Assembly: GCF_006149045.1 (NCBI RefSeq)
Contig: NZ_VBSN01000006.1
Coordinates: 62,001 to 126,000, forward strand
Length of the DNA: 64,000 bases
Reading direction: 5' to 3'
Source: Dyadobacter flavalbus
GTDB taxonomy: Bacteria; Bacteroidota; Bacteroidia; Cytophagales; Spirosomataceae
Every line of letters begins with the position of its first letter. Position 1 is the first letter of the stretch. Below, in pieces: positions 26,240 through 35,642 of this stretch. The notes below the pieces were generated by a model. It saw only the letters and a list, made by a program, of their open reading frames with translations, did not search any database and had not been told where the DNA came from. A program made the position numbers and the translations under genes.

Positions 26240-27643
26240 ATGTCATCTTCAATGACGGATTGGAAATATGTTTACTTTGTAGGAATCGGCGGTATCGGAA
26301 TGAGTGCGCTGGCAAGATGGTTTAAAGCCAACGGCTTTCAAGTTGCCGGGTATGACAAAACACTGACTCCGCTGGTTCAAAAATTGATTGAAGAAGACAT
26401 AGCAGTTAATCTGGATGATGAAGTTGAAAATATCCCGTCAGCATTTCTGGAAGATTCGGCTCAGACGCTGGTGATTTACACGCCTGCTGTTCCTGTGCAG
26501 CACAAGCAGATGAATTATTTCCGTGATGAAAACTTTCTGATCTTAAAAAGATCGCAGGTACTGGGATTGCTCACCAGGAACTTGCGTACGGTCGGTGTTG
26601 CCGGAACACATGGAAAAACCACAACTTCATCTCTGGTTGCCCATATTCTTCGCCATGCAAATGTAAACAGCACCGCTTTTCTGGGAGGGATTACACAGAA
26701 TTATGGTACGAATCTTTTACTCAACGAGCCAACGGACCATTTGGAAGAGGTAATTTGTGTAGTCGAAGCGGATGAATTTGACAGATCGTTTCTGACTCTT
26801 TTTCCGGAAATCGCCATTGTAACGTCCACCGATGCGGATCATCTGGATATTTACGGCAAGCACGAAGCGGTACTGGAATCTTTTCGTGAATTTGTGAGCC
26901 AGATTGATGATAATGGCATACTATTTATGAAAGACGGGCTTGAAATCGCATCTGCTACCAAAGCGCAGGTTTTTACCTATGGCCTGAACAGCGGTATGTA
27001 TCATGCATCCAATATTCACATCAGCAGTGCCCGCTTTGTTTTTGATCTTGAATATCCGGACGGCAGGATTGCGGGTATAGCAATGAAAATTCCCGGATAT
27101 CACAATATTGAGAATTCAATTGCGGCCAGCGCGGTAGCCATGCATCTGGGTGTGAAGCCGGAAAAAATTAAAGAGGCATTAGAGAATTATAAAGGTGTAA
27201 AAAGACGCTTTGAGTATCAGGTTGAAAATGATTCTCACATATATATTGACGATTATGCACACCATCCGGCAGAAATTGAAGCGTTTTTGTCCTCCGTTAA
27301 AGGATTGTATCCCGGTAGGCATGTTACGGCCATTTTTCAGCCGCATCTTTTTACGAGAACACGCGATTTTGCCGACGGGTTTGCAGAAAGTTTTTCTTTG
27401 GCAGACAGGGTAATTTTGCTTGAAATATATCCTGCAAGGGAGCTGCCGATAGAAGGTGTAAATGCCGAGATGTTGCTGAAAAAAATAAGTATTGCAGACA
27501 AACAATTAATAGCTAAAGAAAATATTCTTAGTGTTTTAGCTGATTTGAAAACAGATATAGTCGTTACAATCGGGGCCGGAGATATTGATACTTTGGTAGA
27601 GCCGGTTAAAAACTTGCTGAATAATCCATTTACGAATAATTAG
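26240..27643 (+). CDS. murC: UDP-N-acetylmuramate--L-alanine ligase
   Basis: A 467-residue Mur ligase that adds the first amino acid of the peptide stem. Seen are VGIGGIGMSALARW at the N-terminus, the ATP loop GTHGKTT, VEADEFDRSFL in the central domain, and the C-terminal RRFEYQ and DDYAHHPAEIEA motifs typical of MurC. A GTG two codons upstream is an alternative start to the ATG at 26240. It follows murG by 21 bp in the same operon. Confidence 0.96.
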   Translation: MSSSMTDWKYVYFVGIGGIGMSALARWFKANGFQVAGYDKTLTPLVQKLIEEDIAVNLDDEVENIPSAFLEDSAQTLVIYTPAVPVQHKQMNYFRDENFLILKRSQVLGLLTRNLRTVGVAGTHGKTTTSSLVAHILRHANVNSTAFLGGITQNYGTNLLLNEPTDHLEEVICVVEADEFDRSFLTLFPEIAIVTSTDADHLDIYGKHEAVLESFREFVSQIDDNGILFMKDGLEIASATKAQVFTYGLNSGMYHASNIHISSARFVFDLEYPDGRIAGIAMKIPGYHNIENSIAASAVAMHLGVKPEKIKEALENYKGVKRRFEYQVENDSHIYIDDYAHHPAEIEAFLSSVKGLYPGRHVTAIFQPHLFTRTRDFADGFAESFSLADRVILLEIYPARELPIEGVNAEMLLKKISIADKQLIAKENILSVLADLKTDIVVTIGAGDIDTLVEPVKNLLNNPFTNN

Positions 27644-27668
27644 TGCAAGCATTTTTAATATTACTAAG

Positions 27669-28445
27669 ATGTTACGTAAATTTGACTATCCATGGCTTTT
27701 GTTTAAACGTAGTTTGTGGCTCATTATGCCGGTTATAGGCATAGGTATGGCGGAAAATAAGCTTGGTAATCAACGATGTACAAATCTGGTGATAGATATT
27801 CAGGGTGATTCGGGTACGCGCTTTTTGAATCAGATGGACGTTCAAATGCTTGTGACAGAGAACGGAGGAGACCCATTGATGGGCAACAAACTGGACGATG
27901 TAGCCCTGCATGATCTCGAGAATCGGGTACGTAGAAATAAATTGATAAAGAAATGTCAGGTATTTCGGGATTTAAAGGGTAATATCGTAGTCAAAGTTGA
28001 GCAGGAGAGGCCATTAGCACGATGGATCCATACCTCTCAGAACGAAGAATTGCAAAATACATCGGGTTATTATATCAATGAAGAAGGCGTTTTTTTTCCA
28101 CTTTCAGAAAGTTACTCAGCAAGAACCTTACTGGTATCCGGACCTTTTTTCAAAAATCCTAAGAATCTAGAGACAAAAAAAGGAGCTTCAATGGTAGCTC
28201 TGTTACGATTTCTTAATACAGATCCTTTCTGGAAAGCACAAATAGCTCAGCTGGACGTTGACAAAGATGGTGAAATTCATTTTCTGACGGTTTTAGGCGA
28301 TCAGAAGATAGAATTTGGTACAGCAGAGAATTTTGAGCCAAAGTTCAAAAAACTGAGAATGTTTTATGGAAAAGTACTAAGCCAGGACTGGAGCAGATAT
28401 AAAAGAATAAGTGTTAAATTTCAAGATCAAATAGTTTGTGAATAA
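27669..28445 (+). CDS. ftsQ: cell division protein FtsQ/DivIB
   Basis: A 258-residue single-span protein with a short cytoplasmic N-terminus, one membrane helix at about residues 9-27 and a periplasmic part. The region around residues 40-115 has POTRA-like features (DIQGDSGTRFLNQMDVQML) and VKVEQERPLARW fits the FtsQ beta domain. FtsQ links early and late divisome proteins. The assignment rests mainly on size, topology and position between murC and ftsA, because the family is poorly conserved. Confidence 0.87.
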   Translation: MLRKFDYPWLLFKRSLWLIMPVIGIGMAENKLGNQRCTNLVIDIQGDSGTRFLNQMDVQMLVTENGGDPLMGNKLDDVALHDLENRVRRNKLIKKCQVFRDLKGNIVVKVEQERPLARWIHTSQNEELQNTSGYYINEEGVFFPLSESYSARTLLVSGPFFKNPKNLETKKGASMVALLRFLNTDPFWKAQIAQLDVDKDGEIHFLTVLGDQKIEFGTAENFEPKFKKLRMFYGKVLSQDWSRYKRISVKFQDQIVCE

Positions 28446-28460
28446 TAATTCACCATCAGC

Positions 28461-29813
28461 ATGGCACACGACAAAATTGTAGTTGGAGTAGATATCGGGA
28501 GCACGAAAATAGCCGTGGTTGCTGCACAGGGAACATCATCAGGATCTCGCCAAAGCAATATTGAGATTTTAGGTTTCAGCGAAGTTCCTGTGCCTGCAGG
28601 AGCGGTCGTTAATGGTTCTGTTGAAAATATAAAACAAGTCGGAAGTGCAATCAGAGAAGCATTGTCAGAAGCATCGTTACGGTCAGATCTTGATATAGGT
28701 GTTGTAAATGTCAGCTTCGGAGGTACACAGGTAAAAATCAGTGCCCACAGCGATGGCGTAATACGTCCGTCGGCTTCCTCGGGAGAAGAAGTAACCCAGA
28801 GAGATGTAGATCAGCTGGTGGATGATATGTACCGGGCCAAAATCGAACCCAATTACGATGTGCTGCATGTGTTGCCGATGGAATTTGTTGTGGATAATTC
28901 CGTGGGTGTTCGTGAGCCTGTGGGAAGAACCGGAATCAAACTGGGCGGAAATTTCCTGATTATATCAGCAAATAACCAGTCCATTCAGCGCACTAAAAAA
29001 AGTCTGGCAGATGCGGATCAGAATCTGAAATGCGACAAAATGGTTTTCGGTCCGCTTGCCACAAGTCTTGCAGTTCTTACAGACAATGAAATAAAGGCCG
29101 GCATTGCACTGGTTGATATCGGTGATCATACAACGGATCTGATTATTTATCAGGACCGTATAATCCGTCATATTGCATCTTTCCCGATCGGAGGCAGGCA
29201 TATAACCAGTGATCTGGCCATTGGATGCGGAATTCAGCTTGAAAATGCGGAACAATTAAAGAAAGAGTACGGAGCCGCTGTCTCTGCTGATATTCCTCTG
29301 AATATTGAAGTGCTTGTGAATTTCTTGGCCGGCAGGCCGCCAAAGCAGGTACTGAAAAAAAATGTGGCCCTGATCATTGAGGAGCGATTGAAGGAAATCG
29401 CTGCAATGGTGTATGCGGAAATTATAAAATCCGGATACCTCGACAAACTTATTGGCGGAATTGTACTTACCGGCGGTTCTGCAAACATTGATGAAATAGA
29501 AGTGCTTTTTGAAAAAGTGACCGATATGTCTGTCAGAGTGGGTTATCCGGAAAATCTGGAACGTACCGCCAAGGCAGATGCAGTAAGCAATTCGACATTC
29601 AGTACAGCAATAGGGCTTGCGTGGGCAGGCCTTAAACCGATTGATCCCAGAGTAAAATCCGTATGCAAGCCGGCAACTGCTTTCAATACGGGCATTGTTC
29701 AGAAAGAAAAACCGAAAGAAGTAAAAGAGCCGGTAAAAAAATCCGGCGGAAGCTTTTGGGATAATATCAACAGCCTTATCGGTAAAAAAGATGACAGCCT
29801 GGGAGACTATTGA
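28461..29813 (+). CDS. ftsA: cell division protein FtsA
   Basis: A 450-residue actin-like ATPase that tethers FtsZ to the membrane. The phosphate-1 motif is VVGVDIGSTKIAVVAA and the phosphate-2 motif is ALVDIGDHTTDLIIY; the adenosine motif is GGIVLTGGSANIDEI. The C-terminus ends with an amphipathic segment (FWDNINSLIGKK) that would serve as the membrane-targeting helix, followed by a short acidic tail. It begins 15 bp after ftsQ and precedes ftsZ by 41 bp. Confidence 0.96.
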   Translation: MAHDKIVVGVDIGSTKIAVVAAQGTSSGSRQSNIEILGFSEVPVPAGAVVNGSVENIKQVGSAIREALSEASLRSDLDIGVVNVSFGGTQVKISAHSDGVIRPSASSGEEVTQRDVDQLVDDMYRAKIEPNYDVLHVLPMEFVVDNSVGVREPVGRTGIKLGGNFLIISANNQSIQRTKKSLADADQNLKCDKMVFGPLATSLAVLTDNEIKAGIALVDIGDHTTDLIIYQDRIIRHIASFPIGGRHITSDLAIGCGIQLENAEQLKKEYGAAVSADIPLNIEVLVNFLAGRPPKQVLKKNVALIIEERLKEIAAMVYAEIIKSGYLDKLIGGIVLTGGSANIDEIEVLFEKVTDMSVRVGYPENLERTAKADAVSNSTFSTAIGLAWAGLKPIDPRVKSVCKPATAFNTGIVQKEKPKEVKEPVKKSGGSFWDNINSLIGKKDDSLGDY

Positions 29814-29854
29814 AAAATATAAAGCATAAGTAGCACCTTATCAACGTCGAAATT

Positions 29855-31297
29855 ATGAATACTAGCTTGTTGCACTCTTTAGATCAGGACTACATTGTGA
29901 ATGAAATCATAAAAGATCAACCTAATGATGCAAGCCGGAATGAGCCTGCAATCATTAAGGTGATAGGAGTTGGCGGAGGAGGAAGTAATGCGGTTAATTA
30001 CATGTTCGAGAATAAAATCAAGGATGTGGAATTTGCCGTTTGCAACACAGATCGCCAAGCTCTTGCAAATAGTCCGGTTCCTGTAAAAATTCAATTGGGT
30101 GCAACACTGACGCAGGGCCTTGGTGCCGGCACAGATGCGGCCAAGGGAAAGGAAGCCGCTTTGGAAACAATTGAAGAAATCAAAGGTTTGCTGGGAGGTT
30201 CTATTCAGATGGTCTTTATTACCGCAGGTATGGGCGGCGGAACCGGAACGGGTGCCGCGCCGGTAATTGCGCAGCTGGCCAAGGAAATGGGTAAACTTAC
30301 CGTTGCCGTTGTGACTGCGCCTTATACCTGGGAAGGACTTGACAAAAAAGAACAGGCGCTGGAAGGAATTGAGCAGCTTAAGGAGTACAGCGATACCGTT
30401 CTTGTGGTTTTGAACGATAAGCTGGAAGAACTGTATGAAGATATGACGCTGACGCAGGCATTTGCCGAAGCAGACGGAATTCTTCTGAATGCAGTCAAAA
30501 GTATTTCCGAAATCATTACGACAAACGGAAATATCAATACAGACTTTAAAGACGTTGAAAAAGTTCTGAAAAATGCCGGGCAATCTGTTATGGGAACTTC
30601 TGAATCCACCGGAGCTGACCGTGCCCAGACTGCCATCAGGGAAGCACTTGATTCACCGCTGCTTAATGACAGAGACATTCGTGGTGCAAAACGCATACTT
30701 GTGACTTTGGCTACCAGCAAGAAAAAAGAAGCGACTATGAAAGAGCAGCGCGAAATCTGGCGTTATGTCCTTTCACAAGTTGGAGGTGAAGCCCGTATGT
30801 TCAAGCTTGGAACCATTACGGACGATTCTCTTGGCGATAAATTGAGAGTAACAATCGTAGCAGCAGGTTTTGACAGCATTGAATCTCCGATTCCGGGAAT
30901 CGAACTGAGAAACGGTAACAAAGGCAAAAAGATCGAGCCGGTTATTGAATTTAATTATGGCACCAAAAACATGATTGATACTGCTGCTCAGGAATTGGTC
31001 CTGACCAGTGAGCTGGAAGTAAATACACCCACAAGCACAATTGACCTTGTTATTGAAGAAGATATCGTTTCAACAGGATACAGGCCGGAGAATGTATCTG
31101 TTTCTCATCATACCGAAGAGAACAGAGACTGGTCGAATGAAGAAACGGAGAATCTGGAATTAATGATCAAGTCTTTTAAAGACGGACTTGTTAAATACTC
31201 GGATCTGGAAGGCCCGGCTTACCGCAGGAGCAGAGTGGAGCTCTGGAAAAGGCCTGCCATCCCGGCCAGCGAAATGGAACAACATTGGTTGAAATAA
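29855..31297 (+). CDS. ftsZ: cell division protein FtsZ
   Basis: A 480-residue tubulin-like GTPase that forms the division ring. The GTP-binding region has IGVGGGGSNAVNYM and the tubulin signature GGGTGTGAAPVIAQ; NTDRQAL and the T7-loop region NADF-like segment (GNINTDFKDVEKVL) follow. A linker of about 100 residues leads to a conserved-looking end, GPAYRRSRVELWKRP, the probable FtsA-binding peptide. The stop codon lies inside the stem of the terminator at 31292-31328. Confidence 0.96.
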   Translation: MNTSLLHSLDQDYIVNEIIKDQPNDASRNEPAIIKVIGVGGGGSNAVNYMFENKIKDVEFAVCNTDRQALANSPVPVKIQLGATLTQGLGAGTDAAKGKEAALETIEEIKGLLGGSIQMVFITAGMGGGTGTGAAPVIAQLAKEMGKLTVAVVTAPYTWEGLDKKEQALEGIEQLKEYSDTVLVVLNDKLEELYEDMTLTQAFAEADGILLNAVKSISEIITTNGNINTDFKDVEKVLKNAGQSVMGTSESTGADRAQTAIREALDSPLLNDRDIRGAKRILVTLATSKKKEATMKEQREIWRYVLSQVGGEARMFKLGTITDDSLGDKLRVTIVAAGFDSIESPIPGIELRNGNKGKKIEPVIEFNYGTKNMIDTAAQELVLTSELEVNTPTSTIDLVIEEDIVSTGYRPENVSVSHHTEENRDWSNEETENLELMIKSFKDGLVKYSDLEGPAYRRSRVELWKRPAIPASEMEQHWLK

Positions 31298-31328
31298 AAA
31301 AAGAGCGCAAGGCGCTCTTTTTTTATTT
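31292..31328. terminator. perfect bidirectional terminator of ftsZ and the flavin reductase
   Basis: A 17-bp perfect inverted repeat (31292-31308 with 31312-31328) around a 3-nt AAG loop, with a GC core AGAGCGC and long A and T flanks. It contains the ftsZ stop codon and touches the stop codon of the convergent gene, so it ends both messages. Confidence 0.95.
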
Positions 31329-31870
31329 CAGAAGTGAATTAATTGACCCGCCTGGATTTCCAGCAATTCTTTATACAATGCATTGGAAATAACCTTGTCG
31401 CTGTAATGATTACGAATTTGTGCAAGTTTTACCCTAAGCGCTAACGTATTCATGCCCAAATAGCTGAATACATCGTTTAAATGGCTCATGGCAATCGCAG
31501 CGCCCTGCATGTTGGAAGATAATCCAACCAATGCTGCTTTTTTGTTTGAAAAACTGTTTGGATAAGGCAATCCATCTATAAATGCTTTTAATACGCCCGG
31601 ATATGATCCGTTATATTCCGGAACAATAAAAACGAACTTGTCTGTTTGCTCCAGAAGTGATTTCAAGCTGTTGAATTCTTCGTTTTTTCCGGAGTTCTCA
31701 TACAATGCAGAGACTGTAAAATCGTGCGGAAGGTTGACCAGATCCAGAATTATACTGGGCGCATGAAGCTGATTCAGAATGTCTTGATAATACTCGGCAA
31801 TTTTTCGCGACATGGAATTCGGTCTGTTTGTCCCGACAATAATCACAATTGGAGAAGTTGGTAATGTCAT
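31328..31870 (-). CDS. NADPH-dependent FMN reductase family protein
   Basis: A 180-residue flavodoxin-fold protein that probably reduces FMN or a quinone-like substrate with NAD(P)H. The FMN phosphate loop is GTNRPNSMSRKIA near the N-terminus, and the second flavin-contact motif is PEYNGSYPGVLKAFIDGLPY. It has no signal peptide and is a single leftward gene, divergent from accD and convergent with ftsZ. The physiological substrate is unknown. Confidence 0.88.
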   Translation of the reverse strand: MTLPTSPIVIIVGTNRPNSMSRKIAEYYQDILNQLHAPSIILDLVNLPHDFTVSALYENSGKNEEFNSLKSLLEQTDKFVFIVPEYNGSYPGVLKAFIDGLPYPNSFSNKKAALVGLSSNMQGAAIAMSHLNDVFSYLGMNTLALRVKLAQIRNHYSDKVISNALYKELLEIQAGQLIHF

Positions 31871-31993
31871 TTCTGAAATATTGATAAAAGCAGGTATGGT
31901 TTATCCGGGTGAGTAGTTATGTTTTAGTAACAATTTATGACCAAATTTGTTCAAACAAAGCCGGATGCTACAAAAACAGAAGTAGATAACACG

Positions 31994-32043
31994 AACGATA
32001 ATTGTCATGCTTTCACTTTAGCGAACAATTATTGTTATATTTG
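31994..32043 (+). promoter_or_regulatory. accD promoter with an overlapping palindrome
   Basis: TATATTTG at 32036-32043 fits the -7 consensus, 76 nt before the accD ATG; no good -33 element is visible. Touching it is the perfect palindrome AACAATTATTGTT (32024-32036), and an additional AACGATAATTGT at 31994-32005 is its near repeat. A repressor bound at 32024-32036 would block the -7 region, so this is a candidate operator; it might also act on the divergent flavin reductase gene. Confidence 0.5.
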
Positions 32044-32118
32044 AGGTTCTTATTCATTATGAAAATATATTAACGGCTTAGTTTTCAAGCTCTTATTAGT
32101 ATTAACCCACAGAATAAT

Positions 32119-32961
32119 ATGTCCTGGTTTATTCGGAAAGAGAAAGGCATTAATACACCAACAGAAATGAAGCGCGAGGCGCCTGATGGATTATGGTATC
32201 AATGTCCCAATTGCAAAAAAATTACACCAACCAGAGAACATAAGCAGAATGCTTTTACTTGTCCGCATTGCAACTATCATGAAAAAGTAGGCTCGGAGGT
32301 ATATTTCAGCATTCTGTTTGATGATAATCAATTCACCGAGCTGGATGCAAATCTGACTTCCGGAGATCCGCTTCAGTTTGTCGATACAAAAGCGTATCCG
32401 GACCGGATCAGGTCAACGATGCAGAAAACAGGCTTGAAAGATGCTGTGCGTTCGGCTTATGGAAAAATGAATGATCTGGAAATTGTAATCGCATGTATGG
32501 ATTTCAATTTCATTGGCGGATCAATGGGCTCGGTTGTTGGTGAAAAAATAGCTCGTGCCATTACATATGCGCTGGAAAACAAACTTCCGTTTCTGATGAT
32601 TTCCAAGTCCGGCGGGGCGCGCATGATGGAAGCCGGGTTTTCGCTGATGCAAATGGCTAAAACTTCTGCAAGGCTTGCGCAATTGTCAGAAGCAAAACTT
32701 CCATATATTTCTTTACTTACCGATCCGACAACCGGAGGTGTAACTGCTTCTTATGCGATGCTGGGCGATTTCAATATTTCCGAGCCGGAAGCATTGATCG
32801 GTTTTGCCGGACCGCGTGTTATCCGCGAGACCATCGGCAAAGATCTTCCGAAAGGATTTCAGAGCGCCGAGTTCGTTCTGGAACATGGATTTCTGGACTT
32901 CATTGTTGACCGGAAAGATCTGAAGGATAAACTGACAAGCCTGCTTACCATGCTGCGTTGA
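32119..32961 (+). CDS. accD: acetyl-CoA carboxylase carboxyltransferase subunit beta
   Basis: A 280-residue subunit that, with AccA, transfers CO2 from carboxybiotin to acetyl-CoA to give malonyl-CoA. The N-terminal zinc ribbon is complete with Cys29, Cys32, Cys48 and Cys51 (CPNC and CPHC). The crotonase-like core contains [30 protein letters not shown] and [17 protein letters not shown], followed by [13 protein letters not shown]. The radical SAM gene follows after one base, which implies a joint message. Confidence 0.96.
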   Translation: MSWFIRKEKGINTPTEMKREAPDGLWYQCPNCKKITPTREHKQNAFTCPHCNYHEKVGSEVYFSILFDDNQFTELDANLTSGDPLQFVDTKAYPDRIRSTMQKTGLKDAVRSAYGKMNDLEIVIACMDFNFIGGSMGSVVGEKIARAITYALENKLPFLMISKSGGARMMEAGFSLMQMAKTSARLAQLSEAKLPYISLLTDPTTGGVTASYAMLGDFNISEPEALIGFAGPRVIRETIGKDLPKGFQSAEFVLEHGFLDFIVDRKDLKDKLTSLLTMLR

Positions 32962-32962
32962 T

Positions 32963-33940
32963 ATGCGTTTGATTTCTCATCCTGTCCTTTGCAATTACTA
33001 TGTGACTTACCGCTGCAATGCATCATGTAGTTTCTGTGACATATGGGAAAAACCTTCGCCTTATATTACGGTTGAAAATCTGAGAGAGAACATCCGGGAT
33101 CTGAAAAGACTCGGCGTCAAGGTTATTGATTTTACCGGCGGAGAGCCTTTGCTCCACCGGCAACTGGATTTACTGCTGAAAGAAGCCAAATCGCAGGGAA
33201 TGATAACAACCGTTACAAGTAACGGCCTGCTTTATCCCAAGTATGCAGAAAAGCTGAAAGGGCTTGTTGACATGCTTCATTTTTCGCTGGATTCTCCGGA
33301 TCGCGAGGAGCACGACAAGTCAAGAAACGTGAAGTGTTTTGATAAAGTAATGGAATCCATTGCCGTTGCCAAGTCTCTTGGCGAAAGGCCGGACATTATT
33401 TTTACCGTATTTGAAGACAATGTCCATAAAATACGGCAGATGTGGGAAGAAATTTGTCTGCCGAATAACCTGATCTTGATTCTTAATCCGGTTTTTGAAT
33501 ACAATAACGTGGGTTCCAGTCTTTCTCACGAAGCATTGAACGAACTGACATGGTGGGGAAAGCAGAAAAATGTTTATCTCAACGAAGCATTTATCCAGTT
33601 GCGGCTCGATGGCGGAAATAAAGTTTCTGATCCGGTTTGCAAGGCAGCCAGTACGACCATTGTAATTTCTCCTGAAAACAAGCTTGTTCTGCCCTGTTAT
33701 CATTTAGGCTTGAAAGACTTTCCGATTGAAGGAAAGCTTTTCGATCTGTACCATTCTGACGAAGTGCAAAAGCTGGTGGCGCTTGAAGGAAAATTGCCGG
33801 CTTGTGAAGGCTGTGCGATCAATTGCTACATGCAGCCGTCTTTCGCCGTAGAAATGAACAAATACTGGTGGAAAGCATTGCCCAGCACAATCAAGTACAA
33901 CCGTATCAAAGGCACGTGGAAACAAATGGTGCGATTTTAG
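32963..33940 (+). CDS. radical SAM protein with C-terminal SPASM-like cysteines
   Basis: A 325-residue radical SAM enzyme. The [4Fe-4S] cluster motif is CNASCSFC (Cys18, Cys22, Cys25), followed by the SAM-contact motif DFTGGEPLLH. After residue 215 several cysteines (VCKAAS, LPCYH, ACEGCAINC) could bind one or two auxiliary clusters, as in SPASM or twitch domains. The reaction is unknown; no precursor peptide or obvious substrate gene is adjacent. It starts one base after accD, so a link with lipid or cofactor metabolism is possible but unproven. Confidence 0.85.
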   Translation: MRLISHPVLCNYYVTYRCNASCSFCDIWEKPSPYITVENLRENIRDLKRLGVKVIDFTGGEPLLHRQLDLLLKEAKSQGMITTVTSNGLLYPKYAEKLKGLVDMLHFSLDSPDREEHDKSRNVKCFDKVMESIAVAKSLGERPDIIFTVFEDNVHKIRQMWEEICLPNNLILILNPVFEYNNVGSSLSHEALNELTWWGKQKNVYLNEAFIQLRLDGGNKVSDPVCKAASTTIVISPENKLVLPCYHLGLKDFPIEGKLFDLYHSDEVQKLVALEGKLPACEGCAINCYMQPSFAVEMNKYWWKALPSTIKYNRIKGTWKQMVRF

Positions 33941-34417
33941 CTACAAGCATGCTGTTTTTCGGCGTGTATCTTTTATTTCATAAATCTTCCACCCGCTTTT
34001 CGTTTTGATCATGGAAAATACATTTACACCGCAATGTGAAAATGTATCGCCAAGATAAAATTTGTACGGAGCCCAGGCCGTTGCCGTCATATCATCCACA
34101 AGTATTTTCACATCATAGATTTTTTCATCCCATATTTCCTTGTGCGGCTTTCCTGCTGCTTTGATAAAACTCTCTGCATCACTTCTGTGAATGACAACCG
34201 AGTCCTTTTCATTTCTGGAAAAAGAAGTCAGTGAGCAACCGGGATTAAAAACTTTTCGCAATAATGTGGAATCGCCCGTTCTCATCCCGTCAAACAAAAG
34301 ATCAACGGTCTTGCGCACGTTCGCAGTTTCCTGTGCTTTTGCAACATTTGCAATAAGCATACAGAATAGTACAGGCAGGACAAGGTTCTTTAAAGAACAG
34401 GAATGTGTAAATTTCAT
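33941..34417 (-). CDS. exported NTF2-like (SnoaL-like) protein
   Basis: A 158-residue protein with a signal peptide (about residues 1-29, ending NVAKAQ) and one NTF2-like domain. Typical features are the helix VRKTVDLLFDGMRTGDSTLLRKVF and the strands ending in GVNVFSMIKTKSGWKIYEI. Such domains bind or isomerise small molecules, and here no catalytic role can be assigned. The ATG at 34415-34417 gives a good signal peptide and was chosen over an upstream TTG. It converges with the radical SAM gene with no space between the stop codons and diverges from smpB. Confidence 0.75.
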   Translation of the reverse strand: MKFTHSCSLKNLVLPVLFCMLIANVAKAQETANVRKTVDLLFDGMRTGDSTLLRKVFNPGCSLTSFSRNEKDSVVIHRSDAESFIKAAGKPHKEIWDEKIYDVKILVDDMTATAWAPYKFYLGDTFSHCGVNVFSMIKTKSGWKIYEIKDTRRKTACL

Positions 34418-34479
34418 ATGTTGGTATAGTTTTGGCAAAGCGTTAATTTTGCGCCTCTTTGGCTAATAAAGAATTTAAT

Positions 34480-34938
34480 ATGTCGGAAAAAATAGTAAAA
34501 AAAGTAGATATACGTAACAGACGTGCTTCATTCGAATATTTTTTCCTTGAAGAATTTACCGCTGGAATGGCGCTGACCGGAACCGAGATCAAATCCATAC
34601 GGCAGGGAAAAGTAAATTTTCAGGATGCTTACTGTCTTTTTATGGACGGAGAGCTGTTTATACGGAGCCTGCATATCTCGCCCTATACAGAAGGAACACA
34701 TTATAATCACGATCCGATGCGCGATCGGAAGCTGTTAATTACCAAAAGGGAGAAAAAGAGATTGACAGAAAACCTCAAAGATCAGGGTTTGACCATAATT
34801 CCCGTAAGGTTGTTTACAAGTGAACGCGGGTTTGCAAAATTGCATATTGCACTGGCAAAAGGTAAAAAGCTTTACGATAAAAGGGATTCTATAAAGGAAA
34901 AAGACATTAAGCGGGAGAATGAGCGTATAGGCTACTAA
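34480..34938 (+). CDS. smpB: SsrA-binding protein SmpB
   Basis: A 152-residue protein that delivers tmRNA to stalled ribosomes. Hallmarks are NRRASFEYFFLEEFTAGMALTG, GTEIKSIRQGKVNFQDAY and the C-terminal GKKLYDKRDSIKEKD with its basic tail. The ATG at 34480 yields the standard start; a TTG seven codons upstream was discounted. I saw no tmRNA gene in the window. Confidence 0.95.
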   Translation: MSEKIVKKVDIRNRRASFEYFFLEEFTAGMALTGTEIKSIRQGKVNFQDAYCLFMDGELFIRSLHISPYTEGTHYNHDPMRDRKLLITKREKKRLTENLKDQGLTIIPVRLFTSERGFAKLHIALAKGKKLYDKRDSIKEKDIKRENERIGY

Positions 34939-35038
34939 GGTGCAGATTGCCTGATGTTTATTGATAATAATAGAATTTCTGGAGCGTTTTTTATGCTGAA
35001 AAATTCTTATATTGTCAGAATTAACACCTAAAGGGCTT

Positions 35039-35548
35039 ATGGGCAAAGTACTGGTTCTTAATCAAGATTATAGTGCGTTAAGTATTTGCACAGTTCCAAA
35101 GGCGTTTCTTTTAGTCTATATGAATAAGGCTGAAATGCTCGCCGAATCTCAGAAGCAATATTTGAGAACCGTTAAGGACCAGTATCCGATGCCGGTCGTT
35201 ATTCGTCTCAACCGTTATATTCACATTCCGTACAGAGGAGTTGTGATGACGCGGCAGAATCTTTTCAAACGCGACGGCAACCGTTGTCAGTATTGTGGAA
35301 CGCACGACAACCTGACTCTGGACCATGTGATTCCGAAATCAAGAGGCGGCAAAACAACGTGGGATAATCTTGCCACTGCCTGCAAACGATGCAATTCCAG
35401 AAAAGGGGATCATACACCGGAAGAAATGGGCATGCCGCTTCGCCAGCGTCCTTTTCGGCCTTCTTTCCTGATGTTTATTCGGGACTTTTCCGGTTTGGCA
35501 GACGACGAATGGTTGCCATATCTGGGCGTCAAAGAAAGAACTTACTGA
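35039..35548 (+). CDS. HNH endonuclease family protein
   Basis: A 169-residue protein with an N-terminal domain of about 75 residues (VLVLNQDYSALSICTVPKA) and a zinc-ribbon HNH domain. The HNH elements are C83xxC86, DH at 95-96, N110 and C115xxC118 in the order CQYCG, LDHVIPKSRGG, WDN and ACKRCNSRKG. This architecture is widespread as a chromosomal gene in Bacteroidota, is not tied to a restriction or phage cassette here, and its biological role is not established. The ATG at 35039 is preferred to an upstream in-frame codon that sits in the smpB-side gap. Confidence 0.88.
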   Translation: MGKVLVLNQDYSALSICTVPKAFLLVYMNKAEMLAESQKQYLRTVKDQYPMPVVIRLNRYIHIPYRGVVMTRQNLFKRDGNRCQYCGTHDNLTLDHVIPKSRGGKTTWDNLATACKRCNSRKGDHTPEEMGMPLRQRPFRPSFLMFIRDFSGLADDEWLPYLGVKERTY

Positions 35549-35570
35549 TTATCTTTTTCTTCCTCCATGC

Positions 35571-35592
35571 AGCATTCATCCGAATGCTTTGC
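35571..35592 (+). terminator. weak terminator after the HNH gene
   Basis: AGCATTC (35571-35577) pairs with GAATGCT (35582-35588) around ATCC and is followed by TTGCTTTTC. The stem is short and the T-run is interrupted. Confidence 0.4.
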
Positions 35593-35642
35593 TTTTCTGC
35601 ATAATTTATGTTTTCCCTATCGAAATTATTTGGGAAAAATTG

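Noticed and set aside
35039..35548. The HNH protein as part of a restriction or phage-defence cassette
   Set aside because: It is flanked by smpB and rpsA with no methylase, helicase or integrase. Such lone HNH genes are widespread in Bacteroidota chromosomes.
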